Assembly (NCBI GenBank): GCA_029547045.1
Contig: JAKPQL010000075.1
Span: forward strand, 1-53,863
Source: Deltaproteobacteria bacterium
GTDB lineage: Bacteria > Desulfobacterota > Desulfomonilia > UBA1062
Direction of reading: 5' to 3'
DNA length: 53,863 bases
Part shown: positions 1 to 8,287 of the stretch, piece after piece
Numbering within the stretch: the stretch's first letter is position 1
Layout: every line of letters begins with the position of its first letter
Notes under the pieces: generated by a model
Told to the model about the DNA's origin: nothing
Database searches by the model: none
What the model saw: the letters and a program-made list of their open reading frames with translations, nothing else
Program-made: the position numbers and the translations under genes

Positions 1-992
1 TCAGGGATGCCGAGGCCATCGAGTCCCTGGGCCGGGTGGACACCCTGGTGGTGGACAAGACAGGGACCCTGACCATGGGCAGGCCCGCTCTCAGCGCCGT
101 CATCCCGGCCGGAGAGATCGGCGGGGACCGGCTCCTCTACCTGGCCGCGAGCCTGGGGCAGGGAAGCGAGCACCCGCTGTCGGCAGCCATCGTCCAGGCC
201 GCCCGGGACCGGGGGCTAGAACCCGCCCCGCACACGGAGTTCTCCTCGCACACGGGCAAGGGCATCACCGGCAGGGTGGATGGCAGGATGGTGGCGCTCG
301 GAAACGAACGGCTCATGCAGGACCTCGGCATCGAGCCGGGGTGGCTCCAGCCACAGGCTGAACAGCTCGCGGGGCAGGGCGCCACGGTCATGTACATCGC
401 CGTGGACCGGGTCGCCCAGGGCGTGATCGCGGTGGCCGACACCATGAAGGAAACCACCGCCCCGGCGGTGCGACTGCTCAGAAAAGACGGCCTGCACCTG
501 GTCATGCTCACGGGCGACCGCGAGGCCGCGGCAAAGGTCATAGCGGGCAGTCTCGGCATCCGGGATGTGATGGCCCAGATGCTCCCCGCCGAGAAGGCCC
601 AGGCGGTCAAACAGCTCCAGGCCCAGGGCCGCAGGGTCGCCATGGCAGGCGACGGCATCAACGACGCCCCGGCGCTGGCCCAGGCCGACGTGGGCATTGC
701 CATGGGCACCGGCACGGACATCGCCATCCAGAGCGCCCAGGTCACCCTCATCCGGGGAGACCTGCGGGCCATCGCCAGGGCCCGGCTCCTGAGCAGGGCC
801 GCCATGCGCAACATCCGGCAGAACCTGTTTTTTGCCTTCTTCTACAACATCCTGTGTATCCCCGTTGCAGCAGGCGTCCTCTACCCTGTCTTCGGGATCG
901 TCCTGTCCCCCATGATCGCCGCGGCGGCCATGAGCTTCAGCTCCGTGTCCGTCATCGCCAACGCCATGAGGCTGCGCAGGGTGCGGGTCTGA
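1..992 (+). CDS. copA: Copper-transporting P-type ATPase, C-terminal part (5' truncated by window)
   Basis: This is the C-terminal part of a P1B-type ATPase, an inner-membrane pump that exports Cu(I) using ATP. The reading frame is already open at base 3 and continues without a start, so the metal-binding domains and the first membrane segments lie outside the window. Visible are the phosphorylation motif DKTGTLT, the P-domain TGDRE and GDGINDAPALAQADVGIAMG motifs, and two final membrane helices. Those helices carry FYN and, later, MSFSS, the YN and MxxSS signatures that separate Cu(I) pumps (P1B-1) from Zn/Cd pumps. It ends 106 bases before a sensor kinase on the same strand, so the kinase could respond to metal, but nothing in the sequence proves that. 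Copper specificity is inferred from family motifs. Confidence 0.93.
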   Translation, partial: RDAEAIESLGRVDTLVVDKTGTLTMGRPALSAVIPAGEIGGDRLLYLAASLGQGSEHPLSAAIVQAARDRGLEPAPHTEFSSHTGKGITGRVDGRMVALGNERLMQDLGIEPGWLQPQAEQLAGQGATVMYIAVDRVAQGVIAVADTMKETTAPAVRLLRKDGLHLVMLTGDREAAAKVIAGSLGIRDVMAQMLPAEKAQAVKQLQAQGRRVAMAGDGINDAPALAQADVGIAMGTGTDIAIQSAQVTLIRGDLRAIARARLLSRAAMRNIRQNLFFAFFYNILCIPVAAGVLYPVFGIVLSPMIAAAAMSFSSVSVIANAMRLRRVRV

Positions 993-1098
993 GGGCGCAC
1001 CCGCAGGGCAACGGAAAACCTTGTACGCCCGGGCGCTGGGGCATATAATCGAACGAGCACCCGATGCCGCCACCAAGACCATGTGAGAGGCGCGACCA

Positions 1099-3216
1099 TT
1101 GAGCGAAGAGAATGCACCTTCCATCCACATGCGCAGACTGCGGGATACCGCCCCGTCTCTTGCCACCGGCCTCCTCATCCTGTGGGCAGGACTGTTCCTG
1201 TGGGAGACCTTCGATGTCATGGGTTTCCTGCTCCCCGAGGGGGTTGCCCGCTCCCCTGCCGTTCGGGCGGCCATCCACGGCCTGTTCGTGTGCGCCCTTG
1301 CCGGCCCGGCATTCTATCTCGCCGGACGCATCCTGAGGAAGAGCCCGCTGCAGATCACGGTGAAGGATGCCTATTCCCAGGCCTTCCTCAAGACCTCGCC
1401 GTCCTTCTTCGTGGCCATCGACAAAGACGGACGCACCCTCATGATGAACGATGCCATGACCGCGGCCCTGGGCTATGACAGGGACGAGGTCACGGGCCTG
1501 GACTACCTCACGGCCTTCGTGCCGGAGCACGAGAGGGACGGGGTGTCCCGCGTGTTCACATCCATCATGGCAGGCGGTGGCCCCACGGTGACCGAAAACC
1601 ACGTGGTGACCAGGAACGGGGAGCGGCGGCTGGTGCAATGGCACGGCAGGGCCTTTTACCGGAAGGGCGGAGAGCTCGACTTCTTCATCGGTGCGGGCAT
1701 CGACATCACCGAGCGGAAAAAGGCCGAAGATGCCCTGGCGGCCAGCGAGCGGCGCTACCGCCTGTACGCGGAGAACATGCGGGACGTGCTGTGGGTCCTG
1801 GACAACGACCTCCGCTACGCCTACATCAGCCCCTCGGTGGAGCAGCTCAGGGGGTACACGGTCCAGGAGGCCATGGACCTGCCCATGGACAGGGTGTTCA
1901 CCCCGGAATCCCACCGGAAACTCCTCAAGATCATCAGCGAGATCAAGACCCTCATGGCCCGGGGCCAGAGCTTCGACCCGCGTGCCTCCCTCACCCTGGA
2001 GCTGGAGCAGTACTGCAAGGACGGGACCGTGCGCTGGTCCGAGGTGATCGCCAGCCTCCTCCGCGACGACGAGGGCGCCCACGTGGGATACCTCGGCATC
2101 ACCCGCGACATCACGGAGAGGAAGCGGGCCCAGGAATCGCTCCGCCTCAGCGAGGAACGCTACCGCACCATCTTCGAGACAACGGGGAACGCCACGGTCA
2201 TCCTGAGGGAGGACACGGTCATATCGCTGGCCAACAGCGAGTTCGAGAAGCTCTCGGGCCACCCGAAGCAGGACGTGGAGGGGAAGCGGTCGTGGACCGA
2301 GTTCATCGCCAGCGAGGACAAGGTCCGCCTGCTCGGCTACCACCACTCCCGCGGCATCGACCCCTCGGCCGCGCCCCGGAACTTCGAATTCCGCTTCATC
2401 ACCCGATGGGGCAGCATCAAGGACGTGTCCGCCACTGCCACCATCATCCCGGGCACCACCATGAGCGTGGTGTCCATGGTGGACATCACCGAGCAGAAGC
2501 TCTCTGAGGAACGCCTGCGCCTGTCCCGGGAACAGCTCCGGCAGCTCCACATCCACACCCAGGACCTGCGCGAGCAGGAGCGTGCTCGGGTGGCCCGGGA
2601 GATCCACGACGAGCTCGGACAGGTGCTCACGGCCCTCAAGATGGACCTCTCCTACCTGGTGCGCAGGCTTCCCGAAGATCAGGCAAAGCTCCAGGCAAAG
2701 GCCGCCTCCATGATCAAATCCATCGATACCAGCATCGAGGCGGTGCGCAGGATCATCATGGACCTGAGACCGGGGCTCCTGGACCACCTGGGGCTCGTGC
2801 CGGCCATCGAATGGCAGACGGGCGAGTTCCAGAAACGCACGGGCATCCGGGGCGTCCTGAGCTTCACCCCCCAGGAGATCGTGCTGGAGCGCGAGGTCTC
2901 CACCACCGTGTTCCGCATCTTCCAGGAGGCGCTCACCAACATCGCCCGCCACGCGCAGGCAACCGCCGTGGACATATCGCTCACCGACGAGGGGGGCCTG
3001 CTGACACTGCGCATCCACGACAACGGCGTGGGCATCACGAAAAATCAGATTGATAATCCCCGATCCTTTGGGCTATTGGGAATGAGGGAACGGGCCCTGT
3101 TCTGCAACGGGTCCTTCGAGATATTCACCGAAGCCGGGGGTGGGACCACGGTCATCGTGACCATACCGCGCCCGGGCGTGGGGAAGATCCATGATACGGG
3201 TACTGGTGGCGGATGA
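1099..3216 (+). CDS. Membrane sensor histidine kinase with three PAS domains (NarX/DegS-type HisKA_3)
   Basis: Sensor kinase of 705 residues. The start is TTG at 1099, preceded by GAGAGG at 1085-1090. Two hydrophobic segments (about residues 18-42 and 53-75) anchor it in the inner membrane with a short loop between them. Three PAS domains follow (about 95-215, 216-345 and 346-468), the first two ending in the usual DITERK linker. The dimerisation domain is HisKA_3 type, with the phospho-acceptor in EIHDELGQ (His503). A HATPase domain (about 600-695) carries an N-box EALTNIARHA and a DNGVG motif. The 3' end overlaps the NarL-type regulator by 26 bases, so the two form a cognate pair. The stimulus is not visible. 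The PAS array suggests redox or small-ligand sensing, as inference only. Confidence 0.93.
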   Translation: MSEENAPSIHMRRLRDTAPSLATGLLILWAGLFLWETFDVMGFLLPEGVARSPAVRAAIHGLFVCALAGPAFYLAGRILRKSPLQITVKDAYSQAFLKTSPSFFVAIDKDGRTLMMNDAMTAALGYDRDEVTGLDYLTAFVPEHERDGVSRVFTSIMAGGGPTVTENHVVTRNGERRLVQWHGRAFYRKGGELDFFIGAGIDITERKKAEDALAASERRYRLYAENMRDVLWVLDNDLRYAYISPSVEQLRGYTVQEAMDLPMDRVFTPESHRKLLKIISEIKTLMARGQSFDPRASLTLELEQYCKDGTVRWSEVIASLLRDDEGAHVGYLGITRDITERKRAQESLRLSEERYRTIFETTGNATVILREDTVISLANSEFEKLSGHPKQDVEGKRSWTEFIASEDKVRLLGYHHSRGIDPSAAPRNFEFRFITRWGSIKDVSATATIIPGTTMSVVSMVDITEQKLSEERLRLSREQLRQLHIHTQDLREQERARVAREIHDELGQVLTALKMDLSYLVRRLPEDQAKLQAKAASMIKSIDTSIEAVRRIIMDLRPGLLDHLGLVPAIEWQTGEFQKRTGIRGVLSFTPQEIVLEREVSTTVFRIFQEALTNIARHAQATAVDISLTDEGGLLTLRIHDNGVGITKNQIDNPRSFGLLGMRERALFCNGSFEIFTEAGGGTTVIVTIPRPGVGKIHDTGTGGG

Positions 3217-3871
3217 CCATCCCATCGTGCGCGAGGGGGTCAAGCAGATCCTCTCCGAGACGAGCGACATCGTGGTGGCCCAGGAGGCGTCCACGGGCCA
3301 GGAGGCCATTGACTGCGTCTGGAAGAACGAGTACGACGTGGTGCTCCTGGACATCTCCATGCCCGGCCGCGACGGCCTGGAGACCCTGCGGGAGCTCAAG
3401 ACCATCCGCCCCAAGACGCCGGTCCTCATCCTGAGCATATACCCGGAGGAGCACTACGCAGTACGGGTCCTGCGTGGGGGCGCTGCGGGATACGTGGCAA
3501 AGGCGGGCGCGCCCGACGACCTGATCACGGCCATCCGCAAGGTGGTCGCCGGCGGGAAGTATATCAGCCCCGTGGCGGCTGAGCGGCTCACCTACGAGCT
3601 CGACCGTGACTCGAACAAGGCCCCCCACGAGACCCTGTCCGACCGCGAATACCAGGTCATGCGGATGATCGCAGCGGGCAAGGCCATCAAGGAGATCGCC
3701 GCAGACCTGTGCCTGAGCATCAAGACCGTGAGCACCTACCGGACCCGCATCTTCGAAAAGCTGGACATCAAGACCAACGCGGCACTGGTCCTGTATGCGG
3801 TGCAGAACAACCTCATCGACAGCGGGCAGATCCCTGCCGGGCCTCCCCCTTCGAACACCCTGGACGAGTGA
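3191..3871 (+). CDS. NarL/FixJ-family response regulator
   Basis: Response regulator of 226 residues that would receive phosphate from the overlapping kinase and bind DNA. The receiver domain begins VLVADDHPIVREG, with the acidic pair Asp8-Asp9. The phospho-acceptor is Asp54 in LLDISMPGRDG, and the conserved Lys is in GYVAKAGA. The C-terminal LuxR/GerE helix-turn-helix (about 145-205) reads LSDREYQVMRMIAAGK then IKEIAADLCLSIKTVSTYR, a standard DNA-recognition helix. The ATG at 3191 lies inside the kinase gene, so translation is probably coupled. No operator could be assigned. After the stop comes a 350-base non-coding stretch, so the two-component pair ends its transcription unit here. Confidence 0.95.
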   Translation: MIRVLVADDHPIVREGVKQILSETSDIVVAQEASTGQEAIDCVWKNEYDVVLLDISMPGRDGLETLRELKTIRPKTPVLILSIYPEEHYAVRVLRGGAAGYVAKAGAPDDLITAIRKVVAGGKYISPVAAERLTYELDRDSNKAPHETLSDREYQVMRMIAAGKAIKEIAADLCLSIKTVSTYRTRIFEKLDIKTNAALVLYAVQNNLIDSGQIPAGPPPSNTLDE

Positions 3872-4221
3872 CACCACACCCCCCGAGGGATCACCCCCGC
3901 CCCGGAAAACCATGTAGGCTTTATCCTACATTTGAACAAGAAAATCTGTCATAGAAATATCAGAAATTTTGCCCTTCCCTTTTGTTGATTAGTATGTCAT
4001 TAAGACAATCACAACAAGTGTTGTTCTGACCTCCTTTACGCCAGAAGAGGGGACAAGTCCTCTCGTGCTTTGTCCTAACAACCCAAACTTCTTCTGGCTA
4101 TTTTTTTGTCCAGTGCACGGCGGGAAAGATGCCCGGAGGCCCCTGATCCCCGGGCACGGGGCGGCCTGTGTTCCCGGGAACGCCGACTTTTGGCTTGGAC
4201 CGCCAGCGGGGCCATGGTAGT
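3872..4221. other. AT-rich intergenic region with two stem-loop elements
   Basis: No convincing gene lies here. Base composition drops well below the neighbouring genes. A 7-bp perfect hairpin sits at 3912-3918/3925-3931 with a CTTTAT loop. It is followed by only three T, so it is a weak candidate terminator for the response-regulator unit. A second, larger structure at 4040-4107 is listed separately. The minus-strand open frame across 4098-4352 is judged a shadow of the nucleotidyltransferase gene. Confidence 0.6.
4040..4107 (+). ncRNA. Candidate structured RNA or long-stem intrinsic terminator
   Basis: A 9-bp perfect closing stem (GCCAGAAGA at 4040-4048 with TCTTCTGGC at 4090-4098) is followed at once by TATTTTTTT (4099-4107), the pattern of an intrinsic terminator on the plus strand. 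The 41 bases inside the stem can fold further: GGGGAC-AA-GTCC near 4049-4060, or alternatively GGACAA with TTGTCC at 4069-4074. The inner region is too organised for a simple terminator. It could be a small RNA, an attenuator or a riboswitch for the downstream gene. I do not recognise the family. Confidence 0.4.
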
Positions 4222-5001
4222 ATGACGGCCGCTATGGAGCGCCCCGCAACCACCCTGGACATGGCCGGTATCCCCACCGAGGCGGCAGATGCCTTTCGGC
4301 CCGTTGCCGAAGACATCACGACACGGCTCCCCTCCCGGATCTCTTCTCTCACCGTGACCGGGAGCTGCCTGACCGGCGACTACATGCCGGGTTTATCGGA
4401 CATCAATTCCGTGCTCGTCCTCCACAAGGCCGACATGGCGGCGCTTGACACCCTGTCGTCCATGGGAAACCGCTTCCGGAAAACCCGCGTCAGCTGCCCG
4501 CTGGTCATGACCGAGGAGTACATCCGCCGCTCACTGGACGTGTTCCCTGTGGAATTCCTCGACATGAAGCTCTTCCACAAGACCGTGCTGGGCACTGATC
4601 CATTCGTGGGCCTCGTCATCGACCCGAAGCCCCTTCGCCTGCAGTGCGAGCGGGACCTCAAGGGCAAGCTCATAAACCTGCAGCGGGGGTACGTCTCCTG
4701 CGGCGGGAAGGCCGGGGAGGTCGGAGCCCTTGTGCTGGAGGCATTTCCGGGGTATTTCCCCCTGCTCAGGGCCATGCTGTTCATCATGCAGGCGCCGAAG
4801 GATCCCCCTGCACACAAGACCGATGTCCTCACCGAGTCCGAGGCGGTTTTTCATGTCTCCCTAGGGGGCCTGCGGGAAATCCTGGCCATGAAGGCGGGGG
4901 CCAAGACCTCCCGGGACCAGGCACACGTCAAGTCACTGTTCCAGGAGTTATGCAGGATCACCCATGACCTCTCCCTCGCGATGGATACCCTGGTTCTGTA
5001 G
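4222..5001 (+). CDS. Nucleotidyltransferase-fold protein, function unknown
   Basis: About 259 residues. The segment TGSCLTGDYMPGLSDINSVL resembles the active-site strand of the polymerase-beta-like nucleotidyltransferase fold, whose consensus is GS followed by an acidic pair. Here the second acidic position is SDIN rather than SDID, so catalytic activity is uncertain. The rest is mainly helical, without membrane segments. I chose ATG at 4222. A GTG at 4168 in the same frame would add 18 residues without family character, and ATG 4234 is also possible. A mini-frame ATG-GTA-GTA-TGA ends on the chosen start. The 3' end overlaps the TPM-domain gene by 38 bases, so the two are probably co-translated. 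The substrate cannot be told from sequence. Confidence 0.6.
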   Translation: MTAAMERPATTLDMAGIPTEAADAFRPVAEDITTRLPSRISSLTVTGSCLTGDYMPGLSDINSVLVLHKADMAALDTLSSMGNRFRKTRVSCPLVMTEEYIRRSLDVFPVEFLDMKLFHKTVLGTDPFVGLVIDPKPLRLQCERDLKGKLINLQRGYVSCGGKAGEVGALVLEAFPGYFPLLRAMLFIMQAPKDPPAHKTDVLTESEAVFHVSLGGLREILAMKAGAKTSRDQAHVKSLFQELCRITHDLSLAMDTLVL

Positions 5002-5749
5002 CGTTCTCTGCCTGGTTTGCGCGGCCCTGCCCTGGGTAGCGCACGCCGCCCCCGCACAGCCGCTCGGCTACGTGGAGGACCGGGCCGGGATCATCGATGC
5101 AGCGGCCAGGACACGTCTTACCGGGCTGCTCCAGGAGCTCGAACAGAAGACCGGCGCCCAGTTCGTCATCCTCACGGTCTTGTCCACGGAAGGCGTGCCC
5201 CTGGAGCAGTTCTCCCTGGAGCAGGCCGAGCAGTGGGGCCTCGGGCAGAAGGGCAGGGACAACGGGCTGCTCATGGTCATTGCGGTACAGGACCGCAGAT
5301 ACCGGTTCGAGACGGGGTACGGCCTGGAACAGGTCCTCCCGGACAGCCTGCTCGGAAGCATCGGCAGGACATATCTGGTGCCGGCGTTCAGGCGGCAAGA
5401 CTACACAAGGGGCGTCATGGACGCTGCATCCGTCGTGGCCCGGACCATCGCCGAGGCCCAGGGCGTGAAGCTCTCCGGCCTGCCCGAGGTGAGCCGGAGC
5501 GGAGGCCGGCAGGGATTCCCCCTCGGGCCCCTGCTCGTCTTCCTCGTCGCCTTCATTGCGCTTTCATCCCTGGGGCGGTCCCGGGGCTCGGGCGGGCTCC
5601 TCCAGGCGCTCCTCCTCGGCGCGCTGCTGGGTGGCCGGGGCCACGGGGGCTCAGGCGGGTTCGGATCCTTCGGAGGCGGCGGGTTCGGGTCCTTCGGAGG
5701 CGGCGGGGGCGGAGGCTTCGGCGGCGGGGGTGCGACCGGGGGCTGGTGA
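4964..5749 (+). CDS. TPM-domain (YgcG/Psb32-like) secreted or membrane-anchored protein
   Basis: 261 residues. The N-terminus is a signal peptide (hydrophobic run FCSVLCLVCAALPWVAHA with an Ala-rich cleavage region). A TPM domain (about 35-160) follows, with YVEDRAGIIDAAARTRL at its start and GRDNGLLMVIAVQDR and RFETGYGLE in the middle, all typical of this family. A second hydrophobic segment follows (about 185-203). The last 45 residues are almost only Gly, Phe and Ser, the low-complexity tail common in bacterial TPM proteins. The domain faces the periplasm by topology; its molecular role is unsettled. The lemA gene follows 112 bases downstream. TPM and LemA proteins are often neighbours, which supports a shared envelope function. 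Confidence 0.88.
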   Translation: MTSPSRWIPWFCSVLCLVCAALPWVAHAAPAQPLGYVEDRAGIIDAAARTRLTGLLQELEQKTGAQFVILTVLSTEGVPLEQFSLEQAEQWGLGQKGRDNGLLMVIAVQDRRYRFETGYGLEQVLPDSLLGSIGRTYLVPAFRRQDYTRGVMDAASVVARTIAEAQGVKLSGLPEVSRSGGRQGFPLGPLLVFLVAFIALSSLGRSRGSGGLLQALLLGALLGGRGHGGSGGFGSFGGGGFGSFGGGGGGGFGGGGATGGW

Positions 5750-5861
5750 AGACCGGCCTTCCATGGCCACGCTCACGGCATGCGGTATGCGCAGAGGCGG
5801 GTACCCTTTTGCGCCTGTTTCATGTAATATACCCACCTATCTCGCACACACAGGAGGTCCT

Positions 5862-6425
5862 ATGGGAAAAACGGCCCGGGTGATCATCGGGATCATTGTC
5901 ATTGCCATCATCCTCGCGGGGTTTGCCGTCTCCGGGTTCAACAAGGCCCGCAGGCTGAACGTTGCGGTGGAAGCCCAGTGGGCCCAGGTGGAAAACCAGC
6001 TGAAGCGGCGCTTCGATCTCATCCCCAACCTGGTGGAGACGGTCAAGGGCTATGCAGCCCAGGAGAAGACCATCTTCCTCGGCGTGGCCGAGGCGAGGAA
6101 GGCATACTTCTCGGCACCTGACGTGGCGGGCAAGGCACGCGCCGCGGGCGAGTTGGAAGGGGCGCTGTCCCGGCTGCTCCTGCTCCAGGAGCGCTACCCC
6201 GAGCTGAAGTCGAACGAGAACTTCATGAAGCTGCAGGACTCGCTGGAGGGCACGGAGAACCGCATCGCGGTGGAACGCAAGCGGTACAACGACCAGGTGC
6301 GGGAGCTCAACACCTATGCCACCACGTTCCCGGGCATGTTCTTCGCCTCGTGGGCCGGCGTGAAGGAGGCACAGTACTTCGAGGTGCCCGAGGCCCAGAC
6401 CGAGGCACCCCAGGTGAAATTCTAG
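5862..6425 (+). CDS. lemA: LemA family protein (first copy)
   Basis: 187 residues. The start is ATG 5862, with a strong AGGAGG at 5852-5857; a longer open frame upstream has no such signal. One N-terminal membrane helix (IIGIIVIAIILAGFAV) is followed by the LemA coiled-coil domain. That domain contains the family signature QLKRRFDLIPNLVETVKGYA and the closing RELNTYATTFPGMFFA. LemA proteins form a short membrane-anchored helical bundle whose biochemical role is unclear. The gene follows a TPM-domain gene. A second LemA of the same length lies at 51425 beside a DUF2207 gene. The stop codon overlaps that of the convergent helicase gene through the tetranucleotide CTAG at 6422-6425. Confidence 0.95.
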   Translation: MGKTARVIIGIIVIAIILAGFAVSGFNKARRLNVAVEAQWAQVENQLKRRFDLIPNLVETVKGYAAQEKTIFLGVAEARKAYFSAPDVAGKARAAGELEGALSRLLLLQERYPELKSNENFMKLQDSLEGTENRIAVERKRYNDQVRELNTYATTFPGMFFASWAGVKEAQYFEVPEAQTEAPQVKF

Positions 6426-8287
6426 CCCTGCCCGATCTCCCGGAGGAACCCTGACGGCACCTGGTACATCTCCCGGCCGTACAGTGCCCTCACCCGGGAC
6501 CAGCTCAGCACCACCTGCCTGCGCGCCCTGGTGATGCCCACGTAGAGGAGCCTGCGCTCCTCCTCGATGTCCTTCGCCTCATCGAAGGACCGGGCATGGG
6601 GGAGCAGCCCCTCCTCGCATCCGGCGATGAAGACGTAATCGAACTCGAGGCCCTTGGACATGTGCAGGGTCATGACGCTCACCGTCTCTTTGCCCATGGC
6701 GTCCACCGCGGTCATGAGGGCCTTTTCCTGGAGGTATTCGGCCAGGTCCGTGGCTCCTTCGGCGCTCGCGATGAGCTCGCGGACGTTCAGGAGCCGGTCC
6801 TCGCCGTCGGGCTCCTGGAGGAGGTATTCCCGGTAGCCCGAGCGCTCCACCACCATGGCCAGGACATCCGACGCGTCACCCCGGGCGGCGGCCTTCATGA
6901 GGTCGTCCATGAGGGCCACGAAGGTTCTGATACCCCTGGCCGCGGCGCCCTTCACCACCTTGTGGCCGAGGGCCTCCTCCAGAGCGCTCACGGTGGGCAT
7001 GCCCTGCCTCCGGGCAAAGTTGAACAGAGCCTCCATGCTCTTCTCGCCGATGCCGCGGGCAGGGACGTTGATGATCCTCGCCAGCGCCTCCTCGTCGGCG
7101 GGATTGACCACGAGCCGCAGGTAGGAGAGGAGGTCCTTCACCTCCCTGCGCTCGTAGAACCGCATGCCGCCGTACACGGCATAGGGGATGGACTGGCGGA
7201 CAAAGGCCTCCTCGAGCACCCGGGACAGCGCGTTGACCCGGTAGAAGACCGCTATCTGAGCGGGGCCGGCCCCGTCCTCGATGAGCCGGGACACGGCAAA
7301 GGCGATCTGCCGGGCCTCCTCCACGTCGTCCCTGCACTCCATGACGCATACATCGCTGCCCGGTCCGCACGCGGAGCGCAATGTCTTGGGTGCACGGTTT
7401 CTGTTGTTGGAGATGAGGGAAGACGCCGCCCTCAAAATATCCTCGGTGGAACGGTAGTTCTGTTCCAGGACCACCACCGAGGCATCGGGGAAGTCTTCCC
7501 TGAACCGCAGGATATTACCCACGTCCGCGCCCCTCCAGCCGTAGATGGACTGGTCATCGTCCCCCACCACGCAGATGTTCCTGCCCGGCCCCACCAGCTG
7601 CATGAGGAGCCGGTACTGGGCCATGTTGGTGTCCTGGTACTCGTCCACCAGGATATGCGTGAACCGGTGGTGGTAGCGCTCCCTCAGGTCGGGCGCAGCG
7701 GCAAGCATGCTGCCGGGCACACAGATGAGGTCTGCGAAATCGAAGGCGCCCGAGGCCTTTTTCTTCTGTTCGTACAGGGCCGCCACCGGCGCGGGATCGA
7801 AGGGAAGGTCCACGGGGATCTGGTCCATGGGCCGCAGGGTGTCCTTGCTCATGCTGATGAGCCATGCCAGGCGGCCGTCCCTGCCCCGCTCGCGCTCGAT
7901 GTTCAGCTCCCTGATGCACCTGTTGATGAGCGAGCGCTGGTCGGCCTCGTCGTAGATGGCAAAGGCCTGGGGATAGCCGATGCGCTGGGCCTCGCGGCGC
8001 AGGAACCAGGCGCCGAAGGAATGGAAGGTGCCGGCCCAGACCCCGATGTCGTGGGTCTGGAGCAGGATGCGCATGCGCTCCTTCATCTCCCCTGCGGCCT
8101 TGTTGGTGAAGGTGAGGCAGAGAATCCCGCGCGGGTCTACGCCCTGGTCCACGAGGTGTGCCACCCGGTGCACGATGACCCGGGTCTTGCCAGAGCCCGC
8201 ACCGGCAAAGACGAGGAGCGGCCCCTCGATGTGCCCCACGGCCCGGGCCTGCTCAGCGTTCAGCGCGGCGAACAGCGGCCCCTTCAC
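6422..8287 (-). CDS. UvrD/PcrA/Rep-type superfamily 1A DNA helicase
   Basis: 621 residues. It unwinds DNA 3' to 5' with ATP, in repair and replication restart. Motifs in order: Q-motif LNAEQARAV, Walker A GAGSGKT (residues 29-35), TFTNKAAGEMKERM, LVDEYQDTN, VGDDDQSIYGWRGAD, YRSTEDIL, and the C-terminal VMTLHMSKGLEFDYVF and LLYVGITRARR. It is shorter than E. coli UvrD (about 720) and lacks the usual C-terminal tail, so it is closer in size to Rep or PcrA cores. I set the start at the GTG at 8287 because GTGA (8284-8287) also holds the stop of the upstream U32 gene, and the protein then begins directly before the Q-motif. Longer frames upstream are not family-like. Confidence 0.93.
   Translation of the reverse strand: MKGPLFAALNAEQARAVGHIEGPLLVFAGAGSGKTRVIVHRVAHLVDQGVDPRGILCLTFTNKAAGEMKERMRILLQTHDIGVWAGTFHSFGAWFLRREAQRIGYPQAFAIYDEADQRSLINRCIRELNIERERGRDGRLAWLISMSKDTLRPMDQIPVDLPFDPAPVAALYEQKKKASGAFDFADLICVPGSMLAAAPDLRERYHHRFTHILVDEYQDTNMAQYRLLMQLVGPGRNICVVGDDDQSIYGWRGADVGNILRFREDFPDASVVVLEQNYRSTEDILRAASSLISNNRNRAPKTLRSACGPGSDVCVMECRDDVEEARQIAFAVSRLIEDGAGPAQIAVFYRVNALSRVLEEAFVRQSIPYAVYGGMRFYERREVKDLLSYLRLVVNPADEEALARIINVPARGIGEKSMEALFNFARRQGMPTVSALEEALGHKVVKGAAARGIRTFVALMDDLMKAAARGDASDVLAMVVERSGYREYLLQEPDGEDRLLNVRELIASAEGATDLAEYLQEKALMTAVDAMGKETVSVMTLHMSKGLEFDYVFIAGCEEGLLPHARSFDEAKDIEEERRLLYVGITRARRQVVLSWSRVRALYGREMYQVPSGFLREIGQG

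Noticed and set aside
952..3018. Long minus-strand open frame (688 codons) opposite the histidine kinase
   Set aside because: High third-position GC keeps the opposite frame open; the plus-strand kinase has all family motifs and the minus product is a low-complexity shadow.
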